Source: Phoenix dactylifera (Eukaryota > Streptophyta > Magnoliopsida > Arecales > Arecaceae). From it: DNA of 64,000 nucleotides. The translations under genes and the position numbers were made by a program. This document shows positions 12,008 through 23,628 of this stretch, piece after piece. Location: assembly GCF_009389715.1 (NCBI RefSeq), contig NC_052399.1:18851646-18915645 (forward strand). The letters run 5' to 3'. The notes beneath the pieces were generated by a model. The model saw nothing but the letters and a program-made list of their open reading frames with translations. It was not told where the DNA came from and did no database searches. Each line of letters begins with the position of its first letter. The stretch's first letter is position 1.

Positions 12008-15000
12008 AACAATTTTTATTCCATGCTTTTTCTGCAATGCCATCACCAATGAGGATCATGCTCCTCAGCCCATTAATCATGGTTGGATAGATGGCGTCTG
12101 AAATTTTTATTTTTCATTCTCCACCCCCCAACAAATACCCATTTCAGTACTTCCCAATTCTCTGTGGAAAATATTCTGCTTCATATGGCTTAAAAAGCGG
12201 CTGTCAGCAATATAGATCATAGGAGAAATGGCATGAGAAATCTTTACCTGTATATTAATTTGTATTCCAAGTTGTGTTTGTAGTAATCATCTTGAAAGCC
12301 TATCATACATCTGCATAGAGGAGTCTGTTTTCAGTATGTTATTTTGCTAGCCATTTTTTTTCAAAATTTGCATAAATATCATAAGTAGAAGGCCTGCTTT
12401 GTACTTTGCTATGTTTGCAGCTGAGAAAGATGAGGGTGATTTCTGGAGAGAGAATAGAAGACAGTTATTGTGACGGTCATTGAAGGGTGCCACAAATTGT
12501 GTCTGTATCTTCGTTTTGGTACCAGCTATTTTAAATATTATATTTTTTGTGCACCAGGTGTTTGAAAGCATTAGTTATAATTATGAGACTAAACGTTGTG
12601 CAACTACATACGTTCTACTGTCTCTTGTTTTTCTATTTCCAATATCCAGTAGGTATTAGGTTATGAATGTTATGTTAAAAATTAAATAATTTTTCCAGTT
12701 AGCCTTTCTTTAAAGAAATTTATCCGCAACTGGTTATAATTTTTTTTTTAAGGCACCTTCAGTGTTGTCAATAACGTGTAGCAAATCAAGAGCGATGGCT
12801 GATTTGATTTGAGTTGGTGGATGGAAACATGGATCCAAAACCAAAATGGAATCCATTGGATTGGGTCTTCATCAATTATATTCTATGTAGCGGCATTATG
12901 TGCATGGAGATCAGAAGCAGCTGAAGGATCACTACTGAAAATTTAAAAATAAAGGCAAGTAATTATTCCATGTGTACAGGGTCCCAATATAATTCTAAAA
13001 TCAAATAAACAACTAGCTTAGTGTCGTATATTCATACTTACGTTCTTACTGTGTTTGCTAAATCATTCACCAGCATTCAGATCAAAACTAGAGCATCTAG
13101 TTTGGGCTTCTTTAAGCTTTCCATGGTCGGTAGCGGCTGAGGAGGAGGAGAATTAAGGAGAATTTGGCTATACCTATTCTGAAGTTTTGGTCCTTCCTTG
13201 TTGTATGTATTCTCAACATAAAAGGAATTACACTTAGAATCCTAACTATAGTAGGTAACTCCTAATAATAGTTCCATATATTACAATAATATTACAAAAT
13301 TCAATTCTACTATATATGACATGATTACTATATATGGCATGTTTCCACACCACCACCATCACCACCACCAATAGAAGCGGAATCAAGTAGATTGGACTGT
13401 AACGACGAAACACGAGGGATTCTTTCTTTTGCGTGAAACAAGATTCACCTTCCTTCAAGCTAATCCACCATTTGATCATCTCGTGCACAGATCTACAAGC
13501 ACACTGAATCCTTGTCATTCAATGCAGCCCCGAGGCCCCCGACCAAATAATTAGAGGAAAAACCTTTGATCTGCAGATCTGCCGATTATTCTGCACTAGG
13601 CAAAAACAGACACAGAGAAAGCCATGTTCCACCTACACTTCTAGTGATGGTCAGTTCCATTGCATTTAGTTCAAGCATGCTTGATAACATTAGCAGCACT
13701 TGAGTTGCCACATAGGAGAACCGGAGGACTTAGTAAATTAACATCTCGCGGTATCCGGTGCACCCCTGGTGGCCTATGAAAATCCAGAGATCTAAGGGCC
13801 ATCTATATCCGGTTGTGCTCATAATAACCGCATCAAGTCTCCAAGCTGAACAACCTCTAGTCTATGGAACAATATAGGCAAGGAAGGTCGGCAAAATGGA
13901 TCCGTAACTACGGAAAAAAGATTGGCTCAACCCAAGCGTCCCTGCCCTAAATCTATTGGAGACATAAAAATTGAATCCAACATATCTCAATAGCACAAAG
14001 AGTAAGAGTATGGTATTCGGTTTCTATACTTGCACGACAACATATGGATTGCTTCTTGGAGATCCAATAAATGAGATTAGGATCTATGAAGACACAATTG
14101 CCTGTCGTAAAGCACCGATCCCCGGTGCATCTTACCTAACCAACATTAGAAAAAAAAACCATGATCAGAAGGGAAAACAGAGGATGCGCAGAAACATAAG
14201 CCATGACCAAGAGTCCATTCAAGGTAGACGAGTTGATGCTGGCTCGTGCACAAATTGACAGCGTTAATTGACAGAACAAAAAATATCAGGTCAGTGATGG
14301 TAAGGGATGGAAGAGCACCGACCGCACTATGATATAGGGTGGAATCCTTCCAGGGAGTGCCATCACAAGGAGATAGATCGAGCGATAATTTGCTGCCAGT
14401 GATGACCAGACTGGGGATTGGTTTTCATTCCAACATGTCAGCTTTGCAAAGAATACCTGATATATACTTGGTTTGAGTGAGATCAAGCAAGTTGCCTTTC
14501 TGAAGAAATCCGATATCTTTCATCTCAAACTTTCGTACTATGGAGAGAAATAAGACTATCAACGGAACGAATATATGATCCTGTTAGCACAATATCAGCC
14601 ATATATAAAAGCAAAATCAATATACTAGCAGAAATTCTGGGAACATACAGTAATCTGATGTGCCAGAAGTAGAGCCAGGCTGCCTTAAAAATGTATTAAT
14701 GCGGTGAAGACACCTGATTTTTGTTCAGCTTCTTGAAGAATGATTAGAGTTGGTGACTTGGTTACTTGCAGTCAAGGTAGCAAAGTTGTAACAAGGTACT
14801 GCTATGCTCTGTAAGTCATACCAAACTGTCGCTTTGTTAGCTCTAATTGCCGACTGGCAACTCAAGCCTCGTCTAATGAGTCATTCATCTCTGTATAAAT
14901 TTTTCTCATCATGAATCAATCATTCACGTTAAGGGTGATAAACCTGGTGGACGTGCCCAGCTTTGCATGGCCGTCGAACGGAATCTTGGGAGTAATGTAT

Positions 15001-15135
15001 TAAGCTTGAATTGTTTCTGTTATCCATCTGCAGCTGAGAAGTTAGCCATTTGAGCCTGACCATGTCTGAAACAGAAGTAGCTTTATGTCTATGATTTAGG
15101 CCTAGAGCTGAAACATTGAGTTGCGCATATTTGGC
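12008..15135. other. Intergenic region, no gene recognised
   Basis: The first few hundred bases are probably the 3' untranslated region of the upstream gene, possibly with a spliced 3' exon after TTTGCAG near 12420. The rest has only short open frames below 100 codons, a CACCAC-type simple repeat near 13350, and no recognisable domain or tRNA. It ends at the GTCTC target site of the copia insertion. Confidence 0.5.
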
Positions 15136-15140
15136 GTCTC

Positions 15141-15661
15141 TGTTGGAATATTTCAAAATTCCGAGTCTGCCCTTCTCTCTCTTTTGTCTTTTTGTCTAGT
15201 GTACTTTCTTTAGTCCCACATTGGAAAGGAACAAAACTCAAAAGTTCTTTATATAGTATTCAACATTTTAACTTGGTGAAGCAAAGAAAGAAAGTAGCCC
15301 ACGCGCGCATGAACCCAATGGAGGTCCAAGCCAAAATTGGCGAATCCGATCCGGAAACGTTTAACCGGGCGCGTTGCGATTATCACGCGCAGGGGGACCC
15401 CCCCGCGCGGGTGTGGGCTTGAGCCAGGTTTCTTTTTGCCGTTTTATTTTTTGAATTGTTTTGAATAAAACGTTTTAAATTACGCCTCTTCATTTCTTTT
15501 TAAACCCTCTCTCTGTTTCCGAATTGTATCCTGGAGGATAGGCCGCCATTACCTGCTACACCGAGATTCAATCTCCGAGGGGCGCGATCTATTCTTAAGG
15601 ACAGTGAAATCACGCCTCAACTGATAAGTTCTTCCTTCTTTCATCTATTATTTTTCTTACA
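15141..15661 (+). repeat. 5' LTR of the copia element (shortened)
   Basis: A 521-bp LTR running from TGTTGG to TTACA. A TATA-like TTTATATAG lies at about 15248-15256, and a TTTAGTCCCACAT motif is at 15209. Relative to the 3' LTR it lacks segments of 88, 32 and 128 bp and has 7 instead of 11 C in the homopolymer near 15400. The losses fall downstream of the TATA and therefore in the probable R/U5 part. Confidence 0.93.
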
Positions 15662-15680
15662 ATCTTAAGAATAGTTCGGC

Positions 15681-18600
15681 ATGGATTCTGCTATGATTAC
15701 TGCTAGATCAATTCCTGATACTTCTAAAATTGAGAGTTTCAATGGTATGTATTTTAAGAGATGGCAAGAACGTGTTTATTCTGCATTGGATATGCTTAAT
15801 TTTGCTCAGTATTTAAATCAGTCAAAACCGATAGAAGGGTCTGAAGATTTTGACACTAAATTCAAAGAGTGGGAACATGGAAATAAAATCTGTAGACACA
15901 CAATTCTGAGTACACTGTCCAATGAACTTTTTGATGTCTACTGTTCATACAAAGAAGCTGCAGAAATTTGGGAAAATCTGAATAAAAAATATGTGTTAGA
16001 AGATGCTGGAGTACAGAAATATGCTATAGGAAATTTTCTGCACTTTCAAATGTCCGAGGATAGGGATGTGTCATCCCAAATACATGATTTTCATAGATTA
16101 GTCACTGATCTTAAAAATGAAGATATAATGCTTCAAGAAGTTTTCCTAGCCGGCTGTTTGATTGAAAAATTACCTGAGTCTTGGAAACATTATAAAAATA
16201 GCATGAAGCACAAAAGGAAACATATGAGTCTTGAAGATGTTATTGTTCATATTAGAATAGAAGAACAAAATCGAGTCAGAGACCGAGAACAATTGGCCAA
16301 GGAAATGACTTCAAAAGCCAATGTTATAGTCAGCAAACCAGGTGGGTCTCGTTCAAAGTCCAAGAAGCCTTATCTCAAAAATGATAAGAAACCTAAGTTC
16401 CAAGGTCCAGGTTTTAAAAGAAAAGGAACTTGTTTTGTTTGTGGAAAACCTGGACATTATGCTAATCAATGCAGGTTTAGAAAAAGGAATGATATATCTG
16501 CTAAACCAAATGCTAACTTGGTGGAGACAGATATTATTGCAGCAGTTGTGTTTGAAACCAACATGGTTATGGGAGCAAAGGACTGGGTGGTAGACTCTGG
16601 GGCTACCAGACATATTTGTGGAAATAGAAGTGCGTTTACTTCCTACACTCCATTGAATGAAGGCGAGGAACAAGTGTTCATGGGTGATTCGAGACCCTCG
16701 CCAGTGGTTGGCAAAGGAAAAGTACTCCTCAAGCTAACATCAGGAAAAGTCCTTTCCCTTAATGATGTGCTGCATGTTCCTAATATCCGTTGGAACTTAG
16801 TATCTGTTTCTTTATTAGGAAAGGCTGGAGTTAAAGTGTATTTTGAGTCTGATAAAATTGTAATGACTAAGAACAATGTTTTCATTGGGAAGGGTTATTG
16901 TAACCAGGGTTTATTTGTCTTGAATGTAACCGAAACTATGAATGAAAATGCATCATCTTTTGCTTATTTGATTGATTCTGTTGATGTATGGCATGGTAGA
17001 TTAGGACATGTTAATTTTTCTTATATCAAGAAAATGAAAGACCTAGGCTTGTTAAATAATATTACCTTTGGAAATGTGAATGATAAATGTGAAGTATGTG
17101 TAGAATCTAAATCTACTAAAAAGAGTCATAAGTCAATAGAAAGAGAAACTGAATTACTTGGATTAATACATTCTGATTTAGGAGATTTGAAAAACACTCC
17201 AACTAGAGGAGGAAAAAGATTTTACATAACTTTTATTGATGATTATTCTAGATACACTAAGGTATATCTACTTAGGACTAAAGATGAAACTTTTGAAAAA
17301 TTTCAGCAATATGTTACTGAAGTAGAAAATAAATTTAATAAGAAAATTAAAAGAATAAGGACTGATAGAGGAGGAGAATATGAGTATAATCTCTTCAATA
17401 AATTTTGTGAAGATAAAGGTATAATCCATGAGATTACCCCACCATATTCTCCTGAATCTAATGGAGTTGCTGAACGTAAAAATAGAACTCTAAAAGAAAT
17501 GATGAATGCTATGTTAATAAGCTCAGGAGTACCTCTTTATTTGTGGGGGGAAGCTATTCTTTCTGCTTGTCACATTCAAAATAGAATACCTTATAAAAAA
17601 TCTGGTAAGACACCCTATGAGTTTTGGGAAGGTCATGTACCTAACCTTACATATCTTAAAGTGTGGGGGTGTTTGGCCAAAGTTCTATTACCTGAACCAA
17701 AGAAAAGAAAGTTGGGACCTAAAACCTTTGATTGCTTATTTATTGGTTATGCATTAAATAGTGCTGCTTATAGATTCTTGGTATTAAAATGTGAATCTAA
17801 TATTATGGAACCCAACACTATAGTAGAGTCTAAAAATGCTGATTTCTTTGAACATATCTTTCCTATGAAACTAGGTAAAGAAAAAATTGACTCTCAGTCT
17901 CATAATAAACAAGAAAAGGAGGCACATGAAAATTATGAAATTGATTTAAGAAGAAGTAAAAGAACTAGAAAAGAGAAAAATTTTGGAAATGATTTTTACA
18001 CCTTTCTTGTTGATAATGAACCTCAAACTTATAAAGAAGCAATAACTTCAGCTGATGCACCTTTTTGGAAGGAGGCTATTAATAATGAAATAGAGTCTAT
18101 TATGTCTAATCATACATGGACCTTAGTTGATTTGCCTCCAGGTGCTAAATCAATTGGTTGTAAGTGGATTTTTAAAAGAAAGTTAAAACCAGATAATTCA
18201 ATTGATAAGTTTAAAGCAAGATTAGTAGCAAAAGGATACTCACAAAGAAAAGATATTGATTATTTTGACACCTTTGCACCAGTTTCTAGAATTTCATCTA
18301 TTAGAGTACTCATTGCATTAGCATCCATTCATAATTTAGTAATTCACCAAATGGATGTAAAAACTGCATTCTTGAATGGAGAATTAGATGAAGAAATTTA
18401 CATGGAACAACCTGAAGGTTGTGTTGTTCCTGGTAATGAGCACAAAGTTTGTAAATTAGTAAAATCCTTATATGGATTAAAACAAGCACCTAAACAATGG
18501 CATGAAAAATTTGATAAAGTATTGGTATCTAATGGCTTTCTAATTAATGAGGCTGATAAGTGTGTTTATAGTAAGGTTGTTAATAATGTTGTTGTGATCA

Positions 18601-19589
18601 TATGTTTGTATGTTGATGATATGCTTATAATGGGAACTGATTTGAATATAGTTATAGATACTAAGAAATTTTTAGCTTCAAATTTTGATATGAAAGATAT
18701 GGGTGAAGCTGATGTAATTCTTGGGATTAAAATAACAAGAAGTTCTAATGGACTTATGCTATCACAAGAACACTATATTGAGAAAATTTTAAGAAAATTT
18801 GAGCATTATGATAGTAAACCCGTATCTACTCCATATGATGCTAGTATACATTTAAGGAAAAATAAAGATAATGGTATTTTACAAATAGAATATGCTCGCA
18901 TCATTGGTAGTTTAATGTTTTTAGTTAACTGCACTCGTCCTGATATTGCTTATGCAGTAGGAAGATTAAGTAGGTATACTCATAATCCTAGTAAGGACCA
19001 TTGGAGTGCTGTTCATAGAGTACTAAGGTACTTGAAAGGAACCATTAATTATGGTTTGTTATATCGTGGATTTCCAGCTGTACTAGAAGGGTATAGTGAT
19101 GCAAATTGGATCTCTGATTCAGATGAGATGAAATCCACGAGTGGATATATCTTTACTCTTGGTGGGGGTGCAGTATCTTGGAAATCATCCAAGCAAACAT
19201 GCATCGCTCGGTCTACAATGGAGTCCGAGTTTATTGCCTTAGAAAAGGCAGGTTCTGAAGCTGAATGGCTTAGAAATCTTGTGGGAGATATTCCATTATG
19301 GAATAAACCAACACCTTCTGTGTCTATTCTTTGTGATAACCAAGCTGCTATATATCGAGCTAAGAATAAAGTTTATAATGGGAAGAATAGACACATAAGG
19401 TTGAGACATAATATTGTAAGGCAGCTGCTTGATGATGGGATTATATCTCTTGAGTTTGTAAAGTCAGAGTTGAATTTGGCCGATCCTTTGACAAAACCAC
19501 TAGGTAGAAAACTAGTGAGTGAAACATCGAGGGGGATGGGACTAATGCCTATATCAAAGTCAATAACGACAGAAACCCAACATGTGTGA
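15681..19589 (+). CDS. Copia gag-pol polyprotein, intact, 1302 aa
   Basis: A single frame without stops. In order: a gag (UBN2-type) region from residue 1 to about 240; zinc knuckle [14 protein letters not shown] near 250; aspartic protease [12 protein letters not shown] near 308; the GAG-pre-integrase HGRLGH segment and [14 protein letters not shown]; integrase with [17 protein letters not shown] and NGVAERKNR, consistent with the D,D,E triad; reverse transcriptase from about residue 790 with [20 protein letters not shown] and YVDDMLIMG; and RNase H with [10 protein letters not shown] and STMESEF. All catalytic signatures look intact, so the protein could be functional if transcribed. Protease, integrase, RT and RNase H would be released by self-cleavage, as known for the family. 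The integrase-RT part is more AT-rich than its ends. Confidence 0.95.
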   Translation: MDSAMITARSIPDTSKIESFNGMYFKRWQERVYSALDMLNFAQYLNQSKPIEGSEDFDTKFKEWEHGNKICRHTILSTLSNELFDVYCSYKEAAEIWENLNKKYVLEDAGVQKYAIGNFLHFQMSEDRDVSSQIHDFHRLVTDLKNEDIMLQEVFLAGCLIEKLPESWKHYKNSMKHKRKHMSLEDVIVHIRIEEQNRVRDREQLAKEMTSKANVIVSKPGGSRSKSKKPYLKNDKKPKFQGPGFKRKGTCFVCGKPGHYANQCRFRKRNDISAKPNANLVETDIIAAVVFETNMVMGAKDWVVDSGATRHICGNRSAFTSYTPLNEGEEQVFMGDSRPSPVVGKGKVLLKLTSGKVLSLNDVLHVPNIRWNLVSVSLLGKAGVKVYFESDKIVMTKNNVFIGKGYCNQGLFVLNVTETMNENASSFAYLIDSVDVWHGRLGHVNFSYIKKMKDLGLLNNITFGNVNDKCEVCVESKSTKKSHKSIERETELLGLIHSDLGDLKNTPTRGGKRFYITFIDDYSRYTKVYLLRTKDETFEKFQQYVTEVENKFNKKIKRIRTDRGGEYEYNLFNKFCEDKGIIHEITPPYSPESNGVAERKNRTLKEMMNAMLISSGVPLYLWGEAILSACHIQNRIPYKKSGKTPYEFWEGHVPNLTYLKVWGCLAKVLLPEPKKRKLGPKTFDCLFIGYALNSAAYRFLVLKCESNIMEPNTIVESKNADFFEHIFPMKLGKEKIDSQSHNKQEKEAHENYEIDLRRSKRTRKEKNFGNDFYTFLVDNEPQTYKEAITSADAPFWKEAINNEIESIMSNHTWTLVDLPPGAKSIGCKWIFKRKLKPDNSIDKFKARLVAKGYSQRKDIDYFDTFAPVSRISSIRVLIALASIHNLVIHQMDVKTAFLNGELDEEIYMEQPEGCVVPGNEHKVCKLVKSLYGLKQAPKQWHEKFDKVLVSNGFLINEADKCVYSKVVNNVVVIICLYVDDMLIMGTDLNIVIDTKKFLASNFDMKDMGEADVILGIKITRSSNGLMLSQEHYIEKILRKFEHYDSKPVSTPYDASIHLRKNKDNGILQIEYARIIGSLMFLVNCTRPDIAYAVGRLSRYTHNPSKDHWSAVHRVLRYLKGTINYGLLYRGFPAVLEGYSDANWISDSDEMKSTSGYIFTLGGGAVSWKSSKQTCIARSTMESEFIALEKAGSEAEWLRNLVGDIPLWNKPTPSVSILCDNQAAIYRAKNKVYNGKNRHIRLRHNIVRQLLDDGIISLEFVKSELNLADPLTKPLGRKLVSETSRGMGLMPISKSITTETQHV

Positions 19590-20110
19590 TTGGAGATCCC
19601 ATGAAGCATGTTCATATGGGTAATAACAAGTCGCTAGTTGACTGTGAGTACACTATCGTATTTAATTTTGGAAAATCCATCCCTATGGTGTAGATAGTGC
19701 AAACTGCAGTAGATAAGGATGAGGTAAAGCTCTTAATGGATACCATAGTCCTTTAGGATGGTGTGTATACCTGCAGTACACACTTGATGGATCCACCTAT
19801 ATGGGTGTGGGAGTGGGGCCGCTTTCTATGAGAATTAGGCAGTTCTCTAAAGCACTCATGAATATCCAGGTAAGGTGCATGGCCTATTTGCACCAACCCG
19901 TTTAGAACAAGCCCAGAACTTGAGAGGTCAATGTGGGCTATGAGTCACTGTTTTACATAAAGGACTTTTGGTTCATAGAAATTTCATATTTCACCAAAAG
20001 TTCTGTAAGTCATACTTACTAGTCCTAAAAAATGGTTCATAGTCTCAAAGACACCAATTTGATGCATTGAACTCTCGCGCTCGTTAACTTATTATTGAAT
20101 TTTAAAATAT

Positions 20111-20119
20111 GTGGGGGAT
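20111..20119 (+). other. Polypurine tract of the copia element
   Basis: GTGGGGGAT immediately precedes the TG of the 3' LTR, the position and composition expected for the plus-strand primer of reverse transcription. Confidence 0.8.
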
Positions 20120-20891
20120 TGTTGGAATATTTCAAAATTCCGAGTCTGCCCTTCTCTCTCTTTTGTCTTTTTGTCTAGTGTACTTTCTTTAGTCCCACAT
20201 TGGAAAGGAACAAAACTCAAAAGTTCTTTATATAGTATTCAACATTTTAACTTGGTGAAGCAAAGAAAGAAAGTAGCCCACGCGCGCATGAACCCAATGG
20301 AGGTCCAAGCCAAAATTGGCGAATCCGATCCGGAAACGTTTAACCGGGCGCGTTGCGATTATCACGCGCAGGGGGACCCCCCCCCCCGCGCGGGTGTGGG
20401 CTTGAGCCAGGTTTCTTTTTGCCGTTTTATTTTTTGAATTGTTTTGAATAAAACGTCGCGTCGCGTCTTTAAAACAGCTCTTTGGTTATCTCTTGATAAA
20501 ACGTCGCGTCTTTAAAAACACCTCTTTCATAAAACGACGTGTCTTTTAAATACGCCTCTTCATTTCTTTTTAAACCCTATCAGATCCGATAGAGTTATCT
20601 AACCTATCCTCTCTCTGTTTCCGAAAGCCTCTCTGTTTCTTGTTCCCGAGAAGAGTCTCCCTGTTTTCTTCTCTGTTGTCATTCCAAGAGCGCGGTTCTG
20701 GGCTGTTCGACCGTCACTTCATCTGCGAGTGTACGCTTGGAGTGATCCAGTTGTTGTATCCTGGAGGATAGGCCGCCATTACCTGCTACACCGAGATTCA
20801 ATCTCCGAGGGGCGCGATCTATTCTTAAGGACAGTGAAATCACGCCTCAACTGATAAGTTCTTCCTTCTTTCATCTATTATTTTTCTTACA
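20120..20891 (+). repeat. 3' LTR of the copia element (full-length form)
   Basis: A 772-bp LTR. It carries an internal array of ATAAAACGTCGCGTCTTTAAAA-like units at about 20447-20550 that is mostly missing from the 5' LTR, and it ends TTACA before the GTCTC duplication. Confidence 0.93.
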
Positions 20892-20896
20892 GTCTC

Positions 20897-23380
20897 TAAC
20901 TCTCTATTAAGATCAGGTTCAGGAGGCGTTTGGAATATGCAGACAACACATACGTTTCACATTAATTTTTTTATAGCCAATCAGGTCCTAATTGATCTAA
21001 TGTTGCTGGTTATGAGTCTAGTGAATGCATTACTGTCCCAGTTAATATTTGATTCCTTGTTCGAAATAGACAATGAATCTACGTCCCAAGTGTGGATTCT
21101 CAGGTCCAGAGATGAGTTTAGCCACCAAATTCCATATATACGAGTCTGAAGGTGCTGGGCACAACTTTGATTCATAAATTTCGAGCCTGACTTGATCTAT
21201 CTATGAAACAGGCTCAAGCTGAGACCTAAGTAACATCAAACTTGACATCCCAGTCTTGGATGTAAAAAAAATAAATTTTTTTTAAAAAAAACTGCTCAAG
21301 ACCAAGTTAAACCCCAAAGCTGACAAGAAAACTTTGCATTCTTTCCTGCGTGAATGGTTAGCAATCCTGCTAAAATGTAGGAATCGATCTAGACTGACAC
21401 ACAACCACACCAGCACTACGTCTAACCCAAGATTGGTTGATCTCAAACACGAACTGGATCTCATCACAAGAGTGCAACAAAATTTCGTGTCAACATTTAG
21501 AATTAAATCTCAGAGATCCATTTGAGCTCAGTTTAGATTCATTTGTTTAGGAACCAAAAAGTGCTGAATAAGCAGTAAGGCGTGGGCGCGTTGGCTAATT
21601 TGTGATTGCATGACCCATTACTGCTAAAGAATCCCGTTTGTCTGTAAAATTATCAAATTGTGCTTCTACCATGCAATAATCCCTCTATAGTTTTTAATAG
21701 AAAATGCTGCATCCCTTCTTTTTGTTATCAAGATTATGTTTGGACAATCGAGCAATTTAACAAACCAATAATTTCAATAATTTTCAGAACATGTAATCCA
21801 GCAGCCTCCCCATGTTGAGATTTCCAAAACGTGGGTAATTTGTAATTTTCAATTGATTATATTTTGCAAAAATAGTAACAACGACATAAAGCTGGATGTG
21901 TAGCATAAGCATCCATTATCAATTAAGATAAAGAAATCGGATCAAGAAGGCTCTATATATGCCGGTCTAATATCTATAAGGCGAGAAGAGAGATTTATTT
22001 GCTAGTCCTAGTCCTAGTTCAGTTCCAATAAAGATTACGAGACTAGAATAGGAAACCTCTCCTAAGAATTAAAAGAACAGAAGAGCTAGTCTTTAAGAAA
22101 AAAGATCTCATGAATGACATGCCACACTTTAACCATTCAGAAGTCTGAATTCATCGATCCACAGCTGTTTATGTAGTGTTGAAAGCCGTGAACGGAACGC
22201 CTTTGTGCCCCCACGTAAGCGTAAATCACATACTGAGGTTCTTGGCCACATCAACCGATTGTTGGCTGATTTGTCAGAGGCCTCTTCTTTGCAGGGTGGA
22301 AGAAAGAGAGGCTCGTCTTGATCTTACTTCAACCTCTGTTTCTCCTGTGACTGCCTGTCTCTATATCGGATTCTGCATTCGCTTTACAGTTCCTGTTCTC
22401 GGATGATGCTTCGTTCAGTAGGGAATACTAACGGGAAGCATCTTCTAGACACTAAATCCTCCATTACCCTTGTGAGTGCCTGGCAATTAAAAATTTATTT
22501 TAGAACGAAAGTTAGCAACCTAAAAGTGACAAATAATAACCAGCACTGGCTACATAGATTTGATAGCTACGAGGCCGTGGACAAGTCCTGCATTCAAATG
22601 AGATACAACCTCCCCTCGGCATCCAGCTTTAGCTATTAAAGTCCCATTTCTAGAGAGCCAGGAATTATTTTTGAGCCCTCCAAAAATATTTTTGAGATAT
22701 CAGGTAAATTAAAAATATTCTGATTTCTCAAAAAAGTTGAAAACATCTTCTCGAGAAAATCTCCATATTGAAGCTTCTCTCCAAAGCTAAAGCTCTACTT
22801 AGCTGCAGCTGTTTTTAGTTTAATAAAACTAACTAAAACACCCACGTTAACATATCATATTGTATTATACTGCATCTAACTTTAACCATTAAATGTCAGC
22901 CACGTGGCTGGCCTCCCTGTACGCATGAGTATTTAAATAGAGAGAGGATACATCTGAAACAAGAGAAGTAAACAGTTGGGCTTTTACCCTTTCATGCTGA
23001 CCACCTGATGACTGCAAACGAGTTATCCTCCACCCATCACAATGTTCTGAATGTTGGATGATATGGATGACTCGATTGATGCCCTTCCACGCACCCTCCC
23101 TCCACATTATAGATGCAAATGCTCAGGGCTCGCCGATAGAGGTAACTACGATCTGATTTAATAAAGCTGATAAAACATTCAATTTACGTCTTCTCCACAG
23201 GGCCACCAATTCTGAAACCCATGACGTAGACACACCTTGAGCACTTCAGACAACATTGTCACCACCAGCATCTAGTTTCCAAAGATAACCAAGGAGGATC
23301 CCCACTTCTCCAAGAAGAAAAAAGGAGGATACCAAGGTGGATCAAACAAAGACCAACAACGGGAAAAATCTAAGAAAATG
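20897..23380. other. Intergenic region, no gene recognised
   Basis: Lies between the copia element and the 3' end of the ATX gene. It holds only short open frames (under 80 codons) without family resemblance and AT-rich sequence. No repeat structure or RNA gene was identified. Confidence 0.5.
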
Positions 23381-23555
23381 CTTCATTGACAATAATCCTG
23401 TAGTTTGTACATTAGAGTACGCAATTTACAATGGTGATGATACCCTTCTGAATGTCAGTAACCTCGAGATGTAGCTTGATATTTATTAAACAATCTGGAA
23501 ATAAAATACAGACTCATCTAACTTTAGCAGTGGAAAATCTCAATGACAAAAGAAT

Positions 23556-23621
23556 GGCTTCCATGTCAAAGAATTAAATGGTAATATTGGCTTCCATGTC
23601 GAAGAATTAAATGGTAATATA
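23556..23621. repeat. 33-bp tandem duplication in the ATX 3' region
   Basis: Two adjacent units starting GGCTTCCATGTC at 23556 and 23589, differing by A/G at one position. They lie just 3' of the ATX stop codon (23629-23631 on the minus strand), probably in the 3' untranslated region. Confidence 0.85.
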
Positions 23622-23628
23622 CAACTGC

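Larger units (their letters stand above)
15141..20891 (+). mobile_element. Complete Ty1/copia LTR retrotransposon
   Basis: Both LTRs begin TGTTGGAATA and end CTTACA. The element is flanked by a perfect 5-bp target duplication GTCTC (15136-15140 and 20892-20896). Order: 5' LTR (521 bp), a 19-bp leader, one gag-pol frame (15681-19589), about 530 bp untranslated, a purine tract GTGGGGGAT, and the 3' LTR (772 bp). Shared LTR sequence differs only by three deletions, one inserted T and a C-run length, with no substitutions seen by eye, so the insertion looks recent. No tRNA primer-binding site of the usual TGGTATCAGAGC type follows the 5' LTR. It lies between genes and interrupts none. Confidence 0.95.
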
